64,000 bases of DNA from Phreatobacter oligotrophus (GCF_003046185.1 NZ_PZZL01000011.1:1-64000); one strand, 5' to 3'. Shown: positions 18,688-27,300, counted from the stretch's first letter. Notes: generated from the letters alone by a model not told the origin. Translations and numbers: made by a program.

Positions 18688-19674
18688 TCAGAAGTCGAAA
18701 TTGATCATCTTGCGCATGACCATCACGCCCGTGAACATCCAGAACAGGCAGACGGCCAGCAGCAAGCGGCCCATGTCGGTCGTCCACAGCAGCGAGATGT
18801 ACTGCGGTGTGGACAGGTAGACGAAGAACATCACGGCGGGCGGCAGAGAGGCGATGATCGCGGCGGAGGACTTGGCCTCCTGCGACAGGGCGACGATCTT
18901 CGCCTTCATCTTCTTGCGGTCGCGCAACACCTTGGAGAGGTTGCCGAGGGTCTCGGAGAGGTTGCCGCCGGCCTTCTGCTGGATGGAGACGACGATGCAG
19001 AAGAAGTTGGCCTCAGGGACGGGCATGCGCTCGTAGAGCTTCATCACCGCCTCGTGGAGCGGGATGCCAAGGGCCGTCTGCTCGACGATGTGGCGGAACT
19101 CGGTGCGGACCGGCTCCTGGGATTCGGTCGCCACGATGCGCAGGCAGTCGCCGAGCGGCAGGCCCGCCTTGACGCCGCGGACGATGACGTCGACCGAGTT
19201 CGCGAGCTCGTTGAGGAAGGCCATCATGCGGCGCTTCTTCTTGAAGTTCAGGAACCATTGGGGAAAGCCGAGGCCGAAGGCGATGGCGAAGGCCGCCGGC
19301 ATGTAGAGCGGCATGCCCATGAAGACCGGGATCAGCGCGCCGATCACGGCGAGAACGGCGGAGAAGATGTAGAACTGGCGCACGGTCCAGGTCAGACCTG
19401 CCTGGGAAATGCGGATGTTGAGCGGTGGCTTGGCCGAATTCTTCTGCTTGCGCTCCAGCTCCTTCAGCGTGTCCTCGACGCTGACGCGCTTGGCGCTCGC
19501 CTCCTCGGACTTGGTCGGGGCGCGGGTGGGGCGGGCGAGCGTGCCGGCGACGGCATCGCGGCGTGCCTCTGCCTTCACCTCGCCGGAGAGGAACGGATAG
19601 ATCAGCGCATAGGCGAGGCCACCGGCACAGATGGTGGCCAGCACGAAGATGGCGAGGGTGTCGAGCGGGATCAT
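18688..19674 (-). CDS. tadB: Tad pilus inner-membrane platform protein TadB
   Basis: T2SSF-domain protein of 328 residues and partner of TadC. It has an N-terminal membrane helix (ILVLATICAGGLAYALIYPFL-like start), a charged linker (SEEASAKRVSVEDTLKELERKQK), central helices, the cytoplasmic domain (LANSVDVIVRGVKAGLPLGDCL; ERMPVPEANFFCIVVSIQQKAGGNLSETL region) and two C-terminal helices. It follows cpaF by four bases, so translational coupling is likely. Confidence 0.93.
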   Translation of the reverse strand: MIPLDTLAIFVLATICAGGLAYALIYPFLSGEVKAEARRDAVAGTLARPTRAPTKSEEASAKRVSVEDTLKELERKQKNSAKPPLNIRISQAGLTWTVRQFYIFSAVLAVIGALIPVFMGMPLYMPAAFAIAFGLGFPQWFLNFKKKRRMMAFLNELANSVDVIVRGVKAGLPLGDCLRIVATESQEPVRTEFRHIVEQTALGIPLHEAVMKLYERMPVPEANFFCIVVSIQQKAGGNLSETLGNLSKVLRDRKKMKAKIVALSQEAKSSAAIIASLPPAVMFFVYLSTPQYISLLWTTDMGRLLLAVCLFWMFTGVMVMRKMINFDF

Positions 19675-19678
19675 CGCC

Positions 19679-21151
19679 TCACCTCATCGGCTCGCCGGCA
19701 TCTGCGGCGTCGAGGGCCGCAGCCAGGCGCTTGTCCTCGTTGTAGTAGCGGGCGCGATCCCAGAATTTCGGCCGGCCGATGCCGGTGGAGCGGTGACGGC
19801 CGATGATCTTGCCGTTCTCGTCCTCGCCCAGCATCTCATAGACGAAAAGGTCCTGGGTGATCGGCGTGTCACCTTCGAGGCCGAGCACCTCGGTGATGTG
19901 GGTGATGCGGCGGGAACCATCGCGCAGGCGCGCGGCCTGGACGATGACATCGACCGAGCCGACGATGATCTCGCGCACGGTCTTGGCGGGAAGCGAATAG
20001 CCGCCCATGGCGATCATCGATTCCATACGCGACAGGCACTCGCGCGGTGAGTTGGCGTGAATGGTGCCCATCGAGCCGTCGTGGCCGGTGTTCATGGCCT
20101 GGAGGAGGTCGAACACCTCCGGGCCGCGGACCTCGCCGACGATGATGCGTTCAGGACGCATACGCAGGCAGTTCTTGACGAGGTCGGTCATGGTGACGCG
20201 ACCCTCGCCCTCGAGGTTGGGCGGACGGGTTTCGAGGCGCACCACGTGCGGCTGCTGCAGCTGGAGTTCGGCGGCGTCCTCGCAAGTGATGATGCGCTCG
20301 TCGGAATCGATGTAGCGCGTCAGGCAGTTCAGCAGCGTCGTCTTGCCGGAGCCGGTGCCGCCGGAGACGACGACGTTGCAGCGGACGCGGCCGATGATGC
20401 GCAGGATCTCGGCGCCTTCCGGAGAGATGGAACCAAACTTCACCAACTGCTCGAGGGTGAGCTTGTCCTTCTTGAACTTACGGATGGTGAGCGCGGCGCC
20501 ATCGATGGCCAGCGGCGGAGCGATGACGTTGACGCGGGAACCGTCGGGCAGGCGGGCGTCGCAGATGGGCGAGGATTCGTCGACGCGGCGGCCGACCTGG
20601 CTGACGATGCGCTGGCAGATGTTCATCAGCTGCGCGCCGTCGCGGAAGCGCACGCCGGTCTTGGAGATCTTGCCGTTGACCTCGATATAGACCGTGCTGG
20701 GGCCGTTGACCATGATATCGGCGATGTCGTCGCGGGCGAGCAGCGGCTCAAGCGGGCCATAGCCGAGAACATCGTTGCAGATGTCCTCGAGCAGGTCCTC
20801 CTGCTCGGCAATGGACATCACGATGTTCTTGATCGTGATGATCTCGTTGACGATGTCGCGGATTTCCTCGCGCGCCGACTGGGCGTCGAGCTTGGCGAGC
20901 TGGGAGAGGTCGATGGCCTCGATCAGGGCACCGAAGACCTGGCTCTTTGTCTCGTAGAAGCTGGACGAGCGCTGGCGGTCCTCCGCCGGCGCCGATGGCG
21001 CGAGGGGCGGCGAAGACACCGAGGGGACGCGCGCCGGCTCGGGCGCGCGGGCGACGGGAGCCGCGGCCGGCGGCGCACGGTCGAGCGTCGGCGCCCCCGA
21101 AGAAGGCGGGCGCCCGAAGCCGGAACCTGAATTGCCGCGTTTGCCGAACAT
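19679..21151 (-). CDS. cpaF: Tad pilus assembly ATPase CpaF/TadA
   Basis: Hexameric secretion ATPase of 490 residues that powers Flp pilus assembly. The N-terminal 80 residues are Pro/Ala-rich and disordered. Then come the N-domain ([29 protein letters not shown]), Walker [15 protein letters not shown], the Asp box and Walker B ([21 protein letters not shown]), and the His-box segment [19 protein letters not shown]. It lies between cpaE and tadB in the pilus operon, 27 bases after cpaE. Confidence 0.96.
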   Translation of the reverse strand: MFGKRGNSGSGFGRPPSSGAPTLDRAPPAAAPVARAPEPARVPSVSSPPLAPSAPAEDRQRSSSFYETKSQVFGALIEAIDLSQLAKLDAQSAREEIRDIVNEIITIKNIVMSIAEQEDLLEDICNDVLGYGPLEPLLARDDIADIMVNGPSTVYIEVNGKISKTGVRFRDGAQLMNICQRIVSQVGRRVDESSPICDARLPDGSRVNVIAPPLAIDGAALTIRKFKKDKLTLEQLVKFGSISPEGAEILRIIGRVRCNVVVSGGTGSGKTTLLNCLTRYIDSDERIITCEDAAELQLQQPHVVRLETRPPNLEGEGRVTMTDLVKNCLRMRPERIIVGEVRGPEVFDLLQAMNTGHDGSMGTIHANSPRECLSRMESMIAMGGYSLPAKTVREIIVGSVDVIVQAARLRDGSRRITHITEVLGLEGDTPITQDLFVYEMLGEDENGKIIGRHRSTGIGRPKFWDRARYYNEDKRLAAALDAADAGEPMR

Positions 21152-21178
21152 GCTGCCTCGATCGTCCTCGGTTTACCG

Positions 21179-22447
21179 TCAGGCCTTCTTGCGAAGCTGG
21201 CCGAGCTTCTCCAGGAGAGGCGAGAGCGGTCCCAGCAAGCCGGGCCGGGCCTTGCGGGTGTCGTGACGGCCGGTCACGGCGAGGGCCAGGTCGGTGAACT
21301 GAACGGCAATACGGTGACCCGGCTCCATTTCGGCAATCATCTGGCCGTTGTTGGCGGCCGTGCCGAACAGCTGCGGCTCGAAGGGGATCACAGCAATTGG
21401 TTCGGCCTCGAGGGCCTTGGCGAAGTCGGCGGGCTTGATCTCGGGCCGCTTGGCAACGCCGATCTGGTTGAGGATGTAGCGCGGCGGCGTGTCATTGGGA
21501 CGGCTCGCGCGCAGCAGATCCATCAGGTTCTTGGCATTGCGCAGGTTGGCCAGGTCAGGGTTCGCGACGATGAGGATCTCGTCGGCGGTGACCAGCGCAC
21601 GCTTCGTCCAGCCGGTCCAGGTATGCGGCAGGTCGAGCACGATGGAGGGCATGGTCGACTTCAGGATGTCGAGCAGCGGATCGAAGGCCTCCGGGCCGAG
21701 ATCGCTGACGCGGTCCAGCGTTGCCGGCGCGGCGAGCAGCGACAGGTTGTCGGCGCAGCGCGACAGCAGGCGGTCGACGAAGGCGGTGTCGACGCGGTCC
21801 GGCGAGAAGATGGCATCGGCGATGCCCTGCGGCGGGTCCTGGTTGAAGTCGAGGCCGCCGGTGCCGAAGGCGAGGTCCATGTCGGCAATGCAGGTGTCGG
21901 TGCCGATGTCGCGCGAAATGGCCCAGGCGAGATTGTGGGCGATGGTGGAGGAGCCGACGCCCCCCTTGGCCCCGATGATCGCGATGCTGCGACCGACGGG
22001 CTTGGCGCCCTCGGCGGCATAGAGGCCCGATACGGCGCGGATGACGGCGAGGACGCCGACCGGGCCGATCAGATATTCGCTGACGCCGCGCGCCATCAGC
22101 TCGCGATAGAGCAGGATGTCGTTGACCTGGCCGACGACGATCACCTTGGTCGTGGCGTCGCAAACCTCGGCGAGTTCGTCGAGGTGGCCGAGGATTTCGC
22201 CCTTGCGGCCGGTGGTCTCGAGAATGACGACATTGGGCGTCGGGGCCGAGCGATAGGCCTCGACCGCGCCGGGGGCACCGCCCATCTGCACCCGCACATG
22301 GGCCTTGTCCATGCGCCGGTCCTCGGCGGCGTCGGCGATGACCGAGGCAAGCTCGGCCGTCTCGCAGAAGGCCTGGAGGGAGATGCGAGGAACCGGCGCG
22401 ATCTGCTCGTCGCCGGCCTCGCCCTGCGGGATGACGTCGTCTTGCAC
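21179..22447 (-). CDS. cpaE: Tad pilus localisation ATPase CpaE/TadZ
   Basis: MinD/ParA-like protein of 422 residues thought to place the pilus machine. An N-terminal receiver-like domain (VVILETTGRKGEILGHLDELAE; GQVNDILLYRELMARGVSEYL) is followed by the ATPase domain with the deviant Walker A GAKGGVGSSTIAHNLAW (Ser where Lys/Thr are usual, as in many CpaE), DMDLAFGTGGLDFNQ, and VLDLPHTWTGWT. The GTG at 22447 is the likely start because a GGAGG lies eight bases upstream inside the end of cpaD. The longer open frame upstream is antisense-like and overlaps cpaD. Confidence 0.92.
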   Translation of the reverse strand: MQDDVIPQGEAGDEQIAPVPRISLQAFCETAELASVIADAAEDRRMDKAHVRVQMGGAPGAVEAYRSAPTPNVVILETTGRKGEILGHLDELAEVCDATTKVIVVGQVNDILLYRELMARGVSEYLIGPVGVLAVIRAVSGLYAAEGAKPVGRSIAIIGAKGGVGSSTIAHNLAWAISRDIGTDTCIADMDLAFGTGGLDFNQDPPQGIADAIFSPDRVDTAFVDRLLSRCADNLSLLAAPATLDRVSDLGPEAFDPLLDILKSTMPSIVLDLPHTWTGWTKRALVTADEILIVANPDLANLRNAKNLMDLLRASRPNDTPPRYILNQIGVAKRPEIKPADFAKALEAEPIAVIPFEPQLFGTAANNGQMIAEMEPGHRIAVQFTDLALAVTGRHDTRKARPGLLGPLSPLLEKLGQLRKKA

Positions 22448-22451
22448 GGGC

Positions 22452-22892
22452 TCAGCCTCCGCCCCGGACTGCGCTCTTGATGTCGGTGAGCGGCTGCATC
22501 GGGGTGTGAACGGTGTGCGGGCCGGGCGCGATGGCGCGGCGGTAGCGATCGATCGCCGTCTGGCGGCGCGCCGCATCGATCTGGGTCTCGGCGCGCGGAT
22601 GCAGCAGGTCGTTCGGATTGGCGACGATGGCCGCCAGGTTGTGCTGGGTCGCGCAACCGTGGTTCCAGTTCGGCCGGTTCTCGGTGTTCGGATTACCCGG
22701 GGCCGGCCCAAGGTCCTCCGGCCACTGGCCGCACTGCGAGGCGACATAGGCGCCCTGCGGCGAGACGATGATCGGATGGCGGACGCGGTAGTCCGAGGGC
22801 GGCGGCTCATGGCGCGCCGTCATGGACTGGCAGCCTCCGAGGGCGACGGCGAGGCCCACGAGGGTCAGCCGGGCGGCGGTGGCGAGGGACAT
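22452..22892 (-). CDS. cpaD: Pilus assembly lipoprotein CpaD, internally shortened
   Basis: Outer-membrane-associated lipoprotein of the Tad machine, 146 residues. It has a lipoprotein signal with lipobox ALGGC (Cys about 21), then DYRVRHPIIVS, the conserved opening of CpaD. It passes directly to CGQWPEDLG, TENRPNWNHGCATQHNLAAIVANPNDLL and the PRAETQIDAARR segment, the conserved C-terminal part. Family members are about 220-250 residues, so 80-100 central residues are missing in frame. The ATG at 22892 has AAGGG upstream. The order cpaC-cpaD-cpaE is normal, and expression and coupling look intact. Confidence 0.85.
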   Translation of the reverse strand: MSLATAARLTLVGLAVALGGCQSMTARHEPPPSDYRVRHPIIVSPQGAYVASQCGQWPEDLGPAPGNPNTENRPNWNHGCATQHNLAAIVANPNDLLHPRAETQIDAARRQTAIDRYRRAIAPGPHTVHTPMQPLTDIKSAVRGGG

Positions 22893-22920
22893 GGGCGAAC
22901 CCTTCTGGATGAATGGCCGG

Positions 22921-24387
22921 TCAGTCACGATTGAACCCCACGGGACCGTTGAAGCGGCCGCGATGGGCCGGCGGCTGGCCGGAGCCATAGATGCGGTTGA
23001 GGCGGCCGATGAGAATGCCGGCAGGATCGGAGGCGTCCTGCAGGTTGTCGTCGGGGCGGGCGAGCTGGTTGGCCGAGGCCGGGCGGACGATGTAGGGCGT
23101 CACCATGACCACGAGTTCTGTCTGGCCGCGCTGGTAGTCGCGGGATCGGAACAGCGCGCCGAGCACCGGCACGTTGAGAAGGCCGGGGGTGCCCGAGATG
23201 TTCTGGCGGGTCTGCTCCTGGAGGAGGCCGGCCATGACCATCGTGCCGCCCGATGGCAGTTCGATCGTCGTGTCGGCGCGGCGGGTGCGCAGGCCGCGCA
23301 CCGTGACGTTGGAGAGCTGGACGGTGAGCTGGTTGTCGATCTCGCTCACCTCGACGCCGACTCGCAGGCTGATGCGGCCTTCCGACAGCACCACGGGCGT
23401 GAAGGCCAGGCCGATACCGAACGGCTTGAACTCGATCGTCACGTTGCCGGTAAGGTCGCGGCCGGTCGGCACCGGGAACTCGCCACCGGCGAGGAACTTC
23501 GCCTGCTCGCCGGAGATGGCCGTCAGCGTCGGCTCGGCCAGGGTGCGCACGAGGCCATGTTCCTCGAAGGCACGGATGGTCGAGGTAAAGACGTTGTTGC
23601 CGACGCGGGTGCCGACGACACCCGAGTTGGCGGGCGCGGTGCCGGTTGCGTTGTAGCTGCCGGAGGTGAGCAGGCCGTAGACGAAGCCGCCGGCGTTGCC
23701 GAGGTTGCCCGAGGCGCCGGTGAGCGTGGATGTCGGGTCGAAGGCCGCGAGGTTGACACCCAGCTGCTTGATGGCGGTGCGCTGCACCTCGGAGACGGTC
23801 ACCTTCAGATGGACCTGGTCGCGACCGCGGATGGCGATGGCGTTGACCACCTTCTTCTCGTCGCCGACCAGCTTGGTGGCGATGTCGATGGCCTGCTGTG
23901 CCTCCAGCGGGGTAGCGACCGAGCCGGAGACCACGACGCTGTCGTTGACCGAACGAACCTCGATGTCGCCATGCGGCAGGGCGGCGCGCAGGGTCTGGCG
24001 CAGGCCGACGAGGTCACGGCCGACCTCGATGTCATAGGCGGCGATCTGCCGGCCCTCGGCATCAAGGAAGAAGACATTGGTCTGGCCAACGGCGACGCCG
24101 ATGAGGAAGGCGCGACGGGCCGAGCGAACCACGGCGTTGGCAATGGCAGGGTTGGCGACGATGACGTCGCGGGCGTCACGCGGCAGTTCGACGGGCAGCG
24201 ACTTGCCGACGCCGAGGGTGATGGCGCTGGCGCCTGCGGTCAGGGGACGCTGCTGGCGGACCGCCGTGCTTTGCTGCGCGGCAGCCGGCGGCGCCATTGC
24301 CACGAGGGCGACGATCGAGGCGATGAGAAGCGCGCCTGCCTTGGGCCACATGCTGGACATCGGGAGCCTGGTGTTCGGGAACGACAT
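22921..24387 (-). CDS. cpaC: Tad pilus secretin CpaC/RcpA
   Basis: Outer-membrane secretin of 488 residues. A signal peptide (ALLIASIVALVAMAPPAAA) is followed by the pilus N-domain (LPVELPRDARDVIVANPAIANAVV region), a BON-like/N1 segment (IEVRSVNDSVVVSGSV; QVHLKVTVSEVQRTAIKQLGVNL) and the secretin core (EPTLTAISGEQAKFLAGGEFP; GLRTRRADTTIELPSGGTMVMAGLL). The ATG at 24387 follows the cpaB stop by five bases, with GGAG at the cpaB end. An ATG at 24396 would overlap cpaB. Confidence 0.93.
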   Translation of the reverse strand: MSFPNTRLPMSSMWPKAGALLIASIVALVAMAPPAAAQQSTAVRQQRPLTAGASAITLGVGKSLPVELPRDARDVIVANPAIANAVVRSARRAFLIGVAVGQTNVFFLDAEGRQIAAYDIEVGRDLVGLRQTLRAALPHGDIEVRSVNDSVVVSGSVATPLEAQQAIDIATKLVGDEKKVVNAIAIRGRDQVHLKVTVSEVQRTAIKQLGVNLAAFDPTSTLTGASGNLGNAGGFVYGLLTSGSYNATGTAPANSGVVGTRVGNNVFTSTIRAFEEHGLVRTLAEPTLTAISGEQAKFLAGGEFPVPTGRDLTGNVTIEFKPFGIGLAFTPVVLSEGRISLRVGVEVSEIDNQLTVQLSNVTVRGLRTRRADTTIELPSGGTMVMAGLLQEQTRQNISGTPGLLNVPVLGALFRSRDYQRGQTELVVMVTPYIVRPASANQLARPDDNLQDASDPAGILIGRLNRIYGSGQPPAHRGRFNGPVGFNRD

Positions 24388-24392
24388 GGGGC

Positions 24393-25241
24393 TCACTCCG
24401 GTCCCTGGCCGCCGGCGGAGCGAACGCCGTGACGGACGATGGTGATGCGGCCTTCGCCGCCGCCGAACAGGGCCTCGCCGTTGCCGGCGCCCTCTCCGGC
24501 AAGATTGGAGGCGGAAGCGTCGGCCAGGCTGCGCAGGGACAGCGACAGCGTGCCGAGTTCGCGGGCAAGGGCCAGGGTCTCGGCCTGGGCCGACGTCAGC
24601 TCGAGGGTTGCGGTGCGGCCGACGATGGTCTTTTCGCCGCCCCGCTCCTCAACGGTCTGGTCGACCGCGAGGACGCGCACGTTGCGCAGGACGGTCGAGG
24701 TCGCGTGGGTGATGCCCTCGGCCTGGGCGGCCTGGTTGTTGATGCGGCGGGCGAGGATGACGTCGACGCGGTCGTTCGGCAGGATGAAGGCGCCGGCGCC
24801 GCGGGAGGGATCGTCGATGGGCGCGGCAATGGCGCGCATGCCCGGCGTCAGGATCGCCGACATGAAGCCGCGATTGCCCTTGACCAGACGGGCGGGACGG
24901 ATCGGCTCGCCGGCGGCGAAAGTGGTGCGGACGATGGAGCCAACGACCTCGTCGAGGGCGGCGGTGCCGGCGTCGCCGGTGCGACGGACGACGAAGCTGC
25001 CCGTGCCGGCCTCTTCCGGCCAACGCCGCCATGAGACATCGGCCGGCAGGATGATCTTGCCGAGCGGGAGATCATTGGAGGCGACAAGCACTTCCACCGT
25101 CGCGATCTGCGGCGCAGGCGCGGCCACCTGGGGCTGGGCGACGGGCTCGGGCGCCCGACGGTCGCCCAGCATCATCGCGGCGATGCCGCCCGAGACCAGC
25201 GCGATGGCGATGACGACTATCTGTGCAGGCTTCAGACGCAT
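24393..25241 (-). CDS. cpaB: Flp pilus assembly protein CpaB/RcpC
   Basis: A 282-residue protein with one N-terminal membrane helix (IVVIAIALVSGGIAAMMLG) and a periplasmic SAF domain (VLVASNDLPLGKIILPADVSWRRWP; GSIVRTTFAAGEPI), followed by the RcpC region with DRVDVILARRIN and QTVEERGGEKTIVGRTATLEL. It acts with the secretin. About 135 AT-richer bases separate it from cpaA upstream, room for a second promoter, although I see no clear -35/-10 pair. Confidence 0.92.
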   Translation of the reverse strand: MRLKPAQIVVIAIALVSGGIAAMMLGDRRAPEPVAQPQVAAPAPQIATVEVLVASNDLPLGKIILPADVSWRRWPEEAGTGSFVVRRTGDAGTAALDEVVGSIVRTTFAAGEPIRPARLVKGNRGFMSAILTPGMRAIAAPIDDPSRGAGAFILPNDRVDVILARRINNQAAQAEGITHATSTVLRNVRVLAVDQTVEERGGEKTIVGRTATLELTSAQAETLALARELGTLSLSLRSLADASASNLAGEGAGNGEALFGGGEGRITIVRHGVRSAGGQGPE

Positions 25242-25376
25242 CCCACGAACCCTCGACGCGGACGGGGCGCAACTCGCCTCGTCACAGACCGGATTCGATC
25301 AGGGAAAGGTCAACTTATGGTTAATCGGGAATGAGCGAATTGACTTAACGAGACGTCAATATCGCGGGCCGCCGTC

Positions 25377-25883
25377 TCAATGGAGGGCGCCGGTCATCCA
25401 GAAGCTCGAAGGATAGAGGATGAGACCGGCGGCGGCGAGCGCGATTCCGTAGGGAATGCCGGTCTTCTCGTCGGTGATGCGGGCGTACCAGCCCTCGCGC
25501 ATGAGGAAGGGCGGATGCAGCGGCGCGCCGCGCAGGGCGAGGAGGCCGAGTGTGAGCACGCCGCCGAACAGCGAGGCCCAGATGGCATAGTCGAGAAGCT
25601 GGGACCATCCGAGCCACAAGGCCGTCGCGGCTGCAAGCTTGGCATCACCGCCGCCCATCCAGCCGAAGGCGAAGCAGACGAACCCGATGGAGAGCACGAG
25701 GAAACCGGCGGCGACATGCATGCCGATGGTCGGCCAGCTCATGCCGGTGACGATGGCGAGGACCATGAAGCCGGCGACCAGGATCAGCGAGACCCGGTTG
25801 GAGATGGTCATGGTGAAGAGGTCGCTCGCGGCGGCGAAGGCCATCATCGCGGGGAAGATCAGCAGGATGGCGAACTCGAACAT
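25377..25883 (-). CDS. cpaA: Flp prepilin peptidase CpaA/TadV
   Basis: Aspartyl protease of 168 residues in the inner membrane that removes the leader of Flp prepilin and of TadE/TadF pseudopilins. Six hydrophobic segments are present. The two catalytic aspartates are in AAASDLFTMTISN and in the GxGD-type motif GWMGGGDAKLAAA. It has only the peptidase part, as usual for Tad systems, without a methylase domain. It follows a 59-residue open frame by 43 bases. Confidence 0.93.
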   Translation of the reverse strand: MFEFAILLIFPAMMAFAAASDLFTMTISNRVSLILVAGFMVLAIVTGMSWPTIGMHVAAGFLVLSIGFVCFAFGWMGGGDAKLAAATALWLGWSQLLDYAIWASLFGGVLTLGLLALRGAPLHPPFLMREGWYARITDEKTGIPYGIALAAAGLILYPSSFWMTGALH

Positions 25884-25926
25884 GACGTCCTCCGGAAGTG
25901 ACAGCGATGGTCGCTCGGAACCGGTT

Positions 25927-26106
25927 TCAGGACAGTGAATGCGCCAGCACGACGAGGGCGGTGCCGATGGCCGTCAGAAGGACGACGGCAACGAGGTGCG
26001 CGTCACGCCGCGCCTCGGCGAGGAGGGTGGATGTCATTGCGACGCCTGCGGCGGTTCTGCGCCCGGCGCGCCTGCCCGTCGGCTCGTGCGGATACCCGAT
26101 GGCCAT
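25927..26106 (-). CDS. Small membrane protein between flp and cpaA (predicted)
   Basis: A 59-codon open frame (MAIGYPHEPTGRRAGRR...; C-terminal membrane segment LVAVVLLTAIGTALVVLAHSL) starts at 26106 with a GGGGGCGG ribosome site. It fills the gap between the first flp pilin and cpaA on the same strand. An internal ATG (MTSTLLAEARRD) is an alternative start. I know no family. The single C-terminal helix and position would suit a small pilus accessory protein, but this is inference and the frame could be non-coding. Confidence 0.45.
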   Translation of the reverse strand: MAIGYPHEPTGRRAGRRTAAGVAMTSTLLAEARRDAHLVAVVLLTAIGTALVVLAHSLS

Positions 26107-26125
26107 GACCGCCCCCTGAAATGCT

Positions 26126-26175
26126 GGTGGCCCGCTGTGAGCGGGCCACCGAGATCGCGGATGGAGTCCGCGATC
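26126..26175 (-). terminator. Two tandem hairpins after flp1 (attenuator)
   Basis: Hairpin 1 is GATCGCGGA/TCCGCGATC with a five-base loop (26153-26175), overlapping the flp1 stop codon. Hairpin 2 is GGTGGCCCGCT/AGCGGGCCACC with a three-base loop (26126-26150), an 11-bp perfect stem. There is no T run, so full termination is unlikely. Stem-loops here would stabilise the pilin mRNA and reduce read-through into cpaA-tadC, giving much more pilin than machine. Confidence 0.6.
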
Positions 26176-26338
26176 ACTTCATGGCGGTGTTGATGTTGGT
26201 GAAGGTGGTGTTGACCTTCGAGCCGAGGTTGTAGACGGCGGTGATGACGACGGCGGCGATGCCGGCGGCGATCAGGCCGTACTCGATGGCGGTGGCGCCC
26301 GAGTTGTCACGGGCGAAGCGAGCGAAGAGGGTCTTCAT
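26174..26338 (-). CDS. flp: Flp-family type IVb prepilin (copy 1)
   Basis: Major pilus subunit precursor of 54 residues. The leader MKTLFARFARDNSG ends at Gly14, the CpaA cleavage site. The mature part starts ATAIEYGLIAAG with the Glu-Tyr pair of Flp pilins and one hydrophobic helix. The ATG at 26338 has AGGAG upstream; the longer open frame to 26482 is leader sequence. It lies at the head of the cpa-tad operon behind two hairpins. It is 41/54 identical by eye to copy 2. Confidence 0.93.
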   Translation of the reverse strand: MKTLFARFARDNSGATAIEYGLIAAGIAAVVITAVYNLGSKVNTTFTNINTAMK

Positions 26339-26422
26339 TGGATTGACTCCTGGTGTCCACGTTGCGCCTTGCGGGCGCTGTCCGCCGGCCAATTCGTTTT
26401 GACACGTTCGAACTGGATGGAC

Positions 26423-26440
26423 CCTAGCAAGCACCTCTTG
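26423..26440 (-). promoter_or_regulatory. Shared promoter-like motif upstream of flp1
   Basis: On the minus strand the 18-mer CAAGAGGTGCTTGCTAGG lies 83 bases before the flp1 ATG. A counterpart, CAAGATGTTGCCGCTAGG, lies 82 bases before the flp2 ATG; 13 of 18 positions match, concentrated at both ends. Conserved sequence at conserved distance suggests a common promoter or regulator site. Both are preceded by AT-rich sequence. Confidence 0.5.
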
Positions 26441-26777
26441 TCCGTTCGTTAAATCGACGCCGAGAAATGCCCGATTTCCCACATGTCTAGAACGTGGTTA
26501 AACGCAACTTTCATCGTGTATTTCTTGGTTTCTTTCCTACTAATACGATGCATATTGGCATTAAGCATCTATTTCTTTCGTTGCCATCGAGACAGTTTGC
26601 CAGCCTTACGCTTGGTTATTGTGGGCGCTCGTCAAGAAAAACCGATATGCGGGACGATGGCTGGACATGACTGCGGCGGCTCATGGCCTGTCGGTGGGCG
26701 CAACTATCCTCGGCCGGTGGTGGGCGACCCCCGTTCCCAAGGGGCATCCGTGTCATGACTTGTCTGGAAAACGACGA

Positions 26778-26806
26778 GACCGGCCGCGCGACTGCGCCGG
26801 CCGGTC
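26778..26806 (-). terminator. Intrinsic terminator of flp2
   Basis: GACCGGCCG and CGGCCGGTC form a perfect 9-bp stem around an 11-base loop, 29 bases after the flp2 stop. On the minus strand it is followed by TCGTCGTTTTCC, a modest T tract. It makes flp2 a separate single-gene transcription unit. Confidence 0.6.
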
Positions 26807-26834
26807 CCTGAAAAAGAGCGAGCGATGACCGATT

Positions 26835-26999
26835 TTATTTCATGGCGGTGTCGATCGCCGTGAACTTGGCGGTGATGTTGCTGCCGAGGCTGTAGACGGC
26901 GCCGATGACCACGGCGGCGATCCCCGCGGCGATCAGTCCGTATTCGATGGCAGTGGCGCCCGACCGATCCTGGGCGAAGCGGGCAATGAGGCTCTTCAT
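26835..26999 (-). CDS. flp: Flp-family type IVb prepilin (copy 2)
   Basis: Second 54-residue pilin precursor with leader MKSLIARFAQDRSG, cleavage after Gly14, and mature start ATAIEYGLIAAGIAAVV. The C-terminal half differs most from copy 1 (SNITAKFTAIDTAMK), the part exposed on a pilus. The ATG at 26999 has AGGAG upstream. It has its own promoter-like motif and terminator, so it can be regulated apart from copy 1. Either copy could be the major pilin. Confidence 0.92.
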   Translation of the reverse strand: MKSLIARFAQDRSGATAIEYGLIAAGIAAVVIGAVYSLGSNITAKFTAIDTAMK

Positions 27000-27300
27000 C
27001 CAACAGCTCCTGGTAACAAGGAAGAAGCGGCGTTTCGCGCCGCGTCGCAGGCCGATCCCGTCACGCCCTTGACGCTCCTTTCCTAGCGGCAACATCTTGC
27101 GGACTAATTACGTAGCGTCATTCAATTCGTCTCCATTTTCACCCACATCTTTCCGATAACTTGTTCCGACTTTTCGCCAGTTCGCGTTTGATCTCCAGGG
27201 AGCGGAGGTCGCCGGGGCGCCAGCCGGAAATTGGCAATTCGTTCACCATTTTCTGGTGGAGTGCAGGGAAGACAGGTTCGTCTCCCGTGCGAGAGCTTCG
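27000..27300. other. Divergent intergenic region between flp2 and the secretin-like N-domain gene
   Basis: 301 bases. The minus strand carries the flp2 leader (82 bases) and the 18-mer CAAGATGTTGCCGCTAGG (27082-27099). The part from about 27100 to 27180 is AT-richer and should contain the divergent promoters. No clear consensus -35/-10 pair was seen for the plus-strand gene. Confidence 0.5.

Larger units (their letters stand above)
26339..26834. other. Intergenic region between the two flp genes
   Basis: 496 bases without a supported gene. It holds, on the minus strand, the flp1 ribosome site and an 83-base leader, the shared promoter-like motif (26423-26440), an AT-rich stretch (about 26500-26620) and the terminator of flp2 (26778-26806). 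A plus-strand open frame of 91 codons starting at 26483 looks accidental. Confidence 0.6.

Noticed and set aside
25242-25376. CtrA-type TTAA-N7-TTAA sites upstream of cpaB
   Set aside because: Several TTAA words occur but none pair at the required seven-base spacing.
26483-26758. 91-codon plus-strand frame with a hydrophobic start
   Set aside because: The hydrophobicity follows from the AT-rich flp1 upstream region; there is no ribosome site and it crosses the flp2 terminator region.
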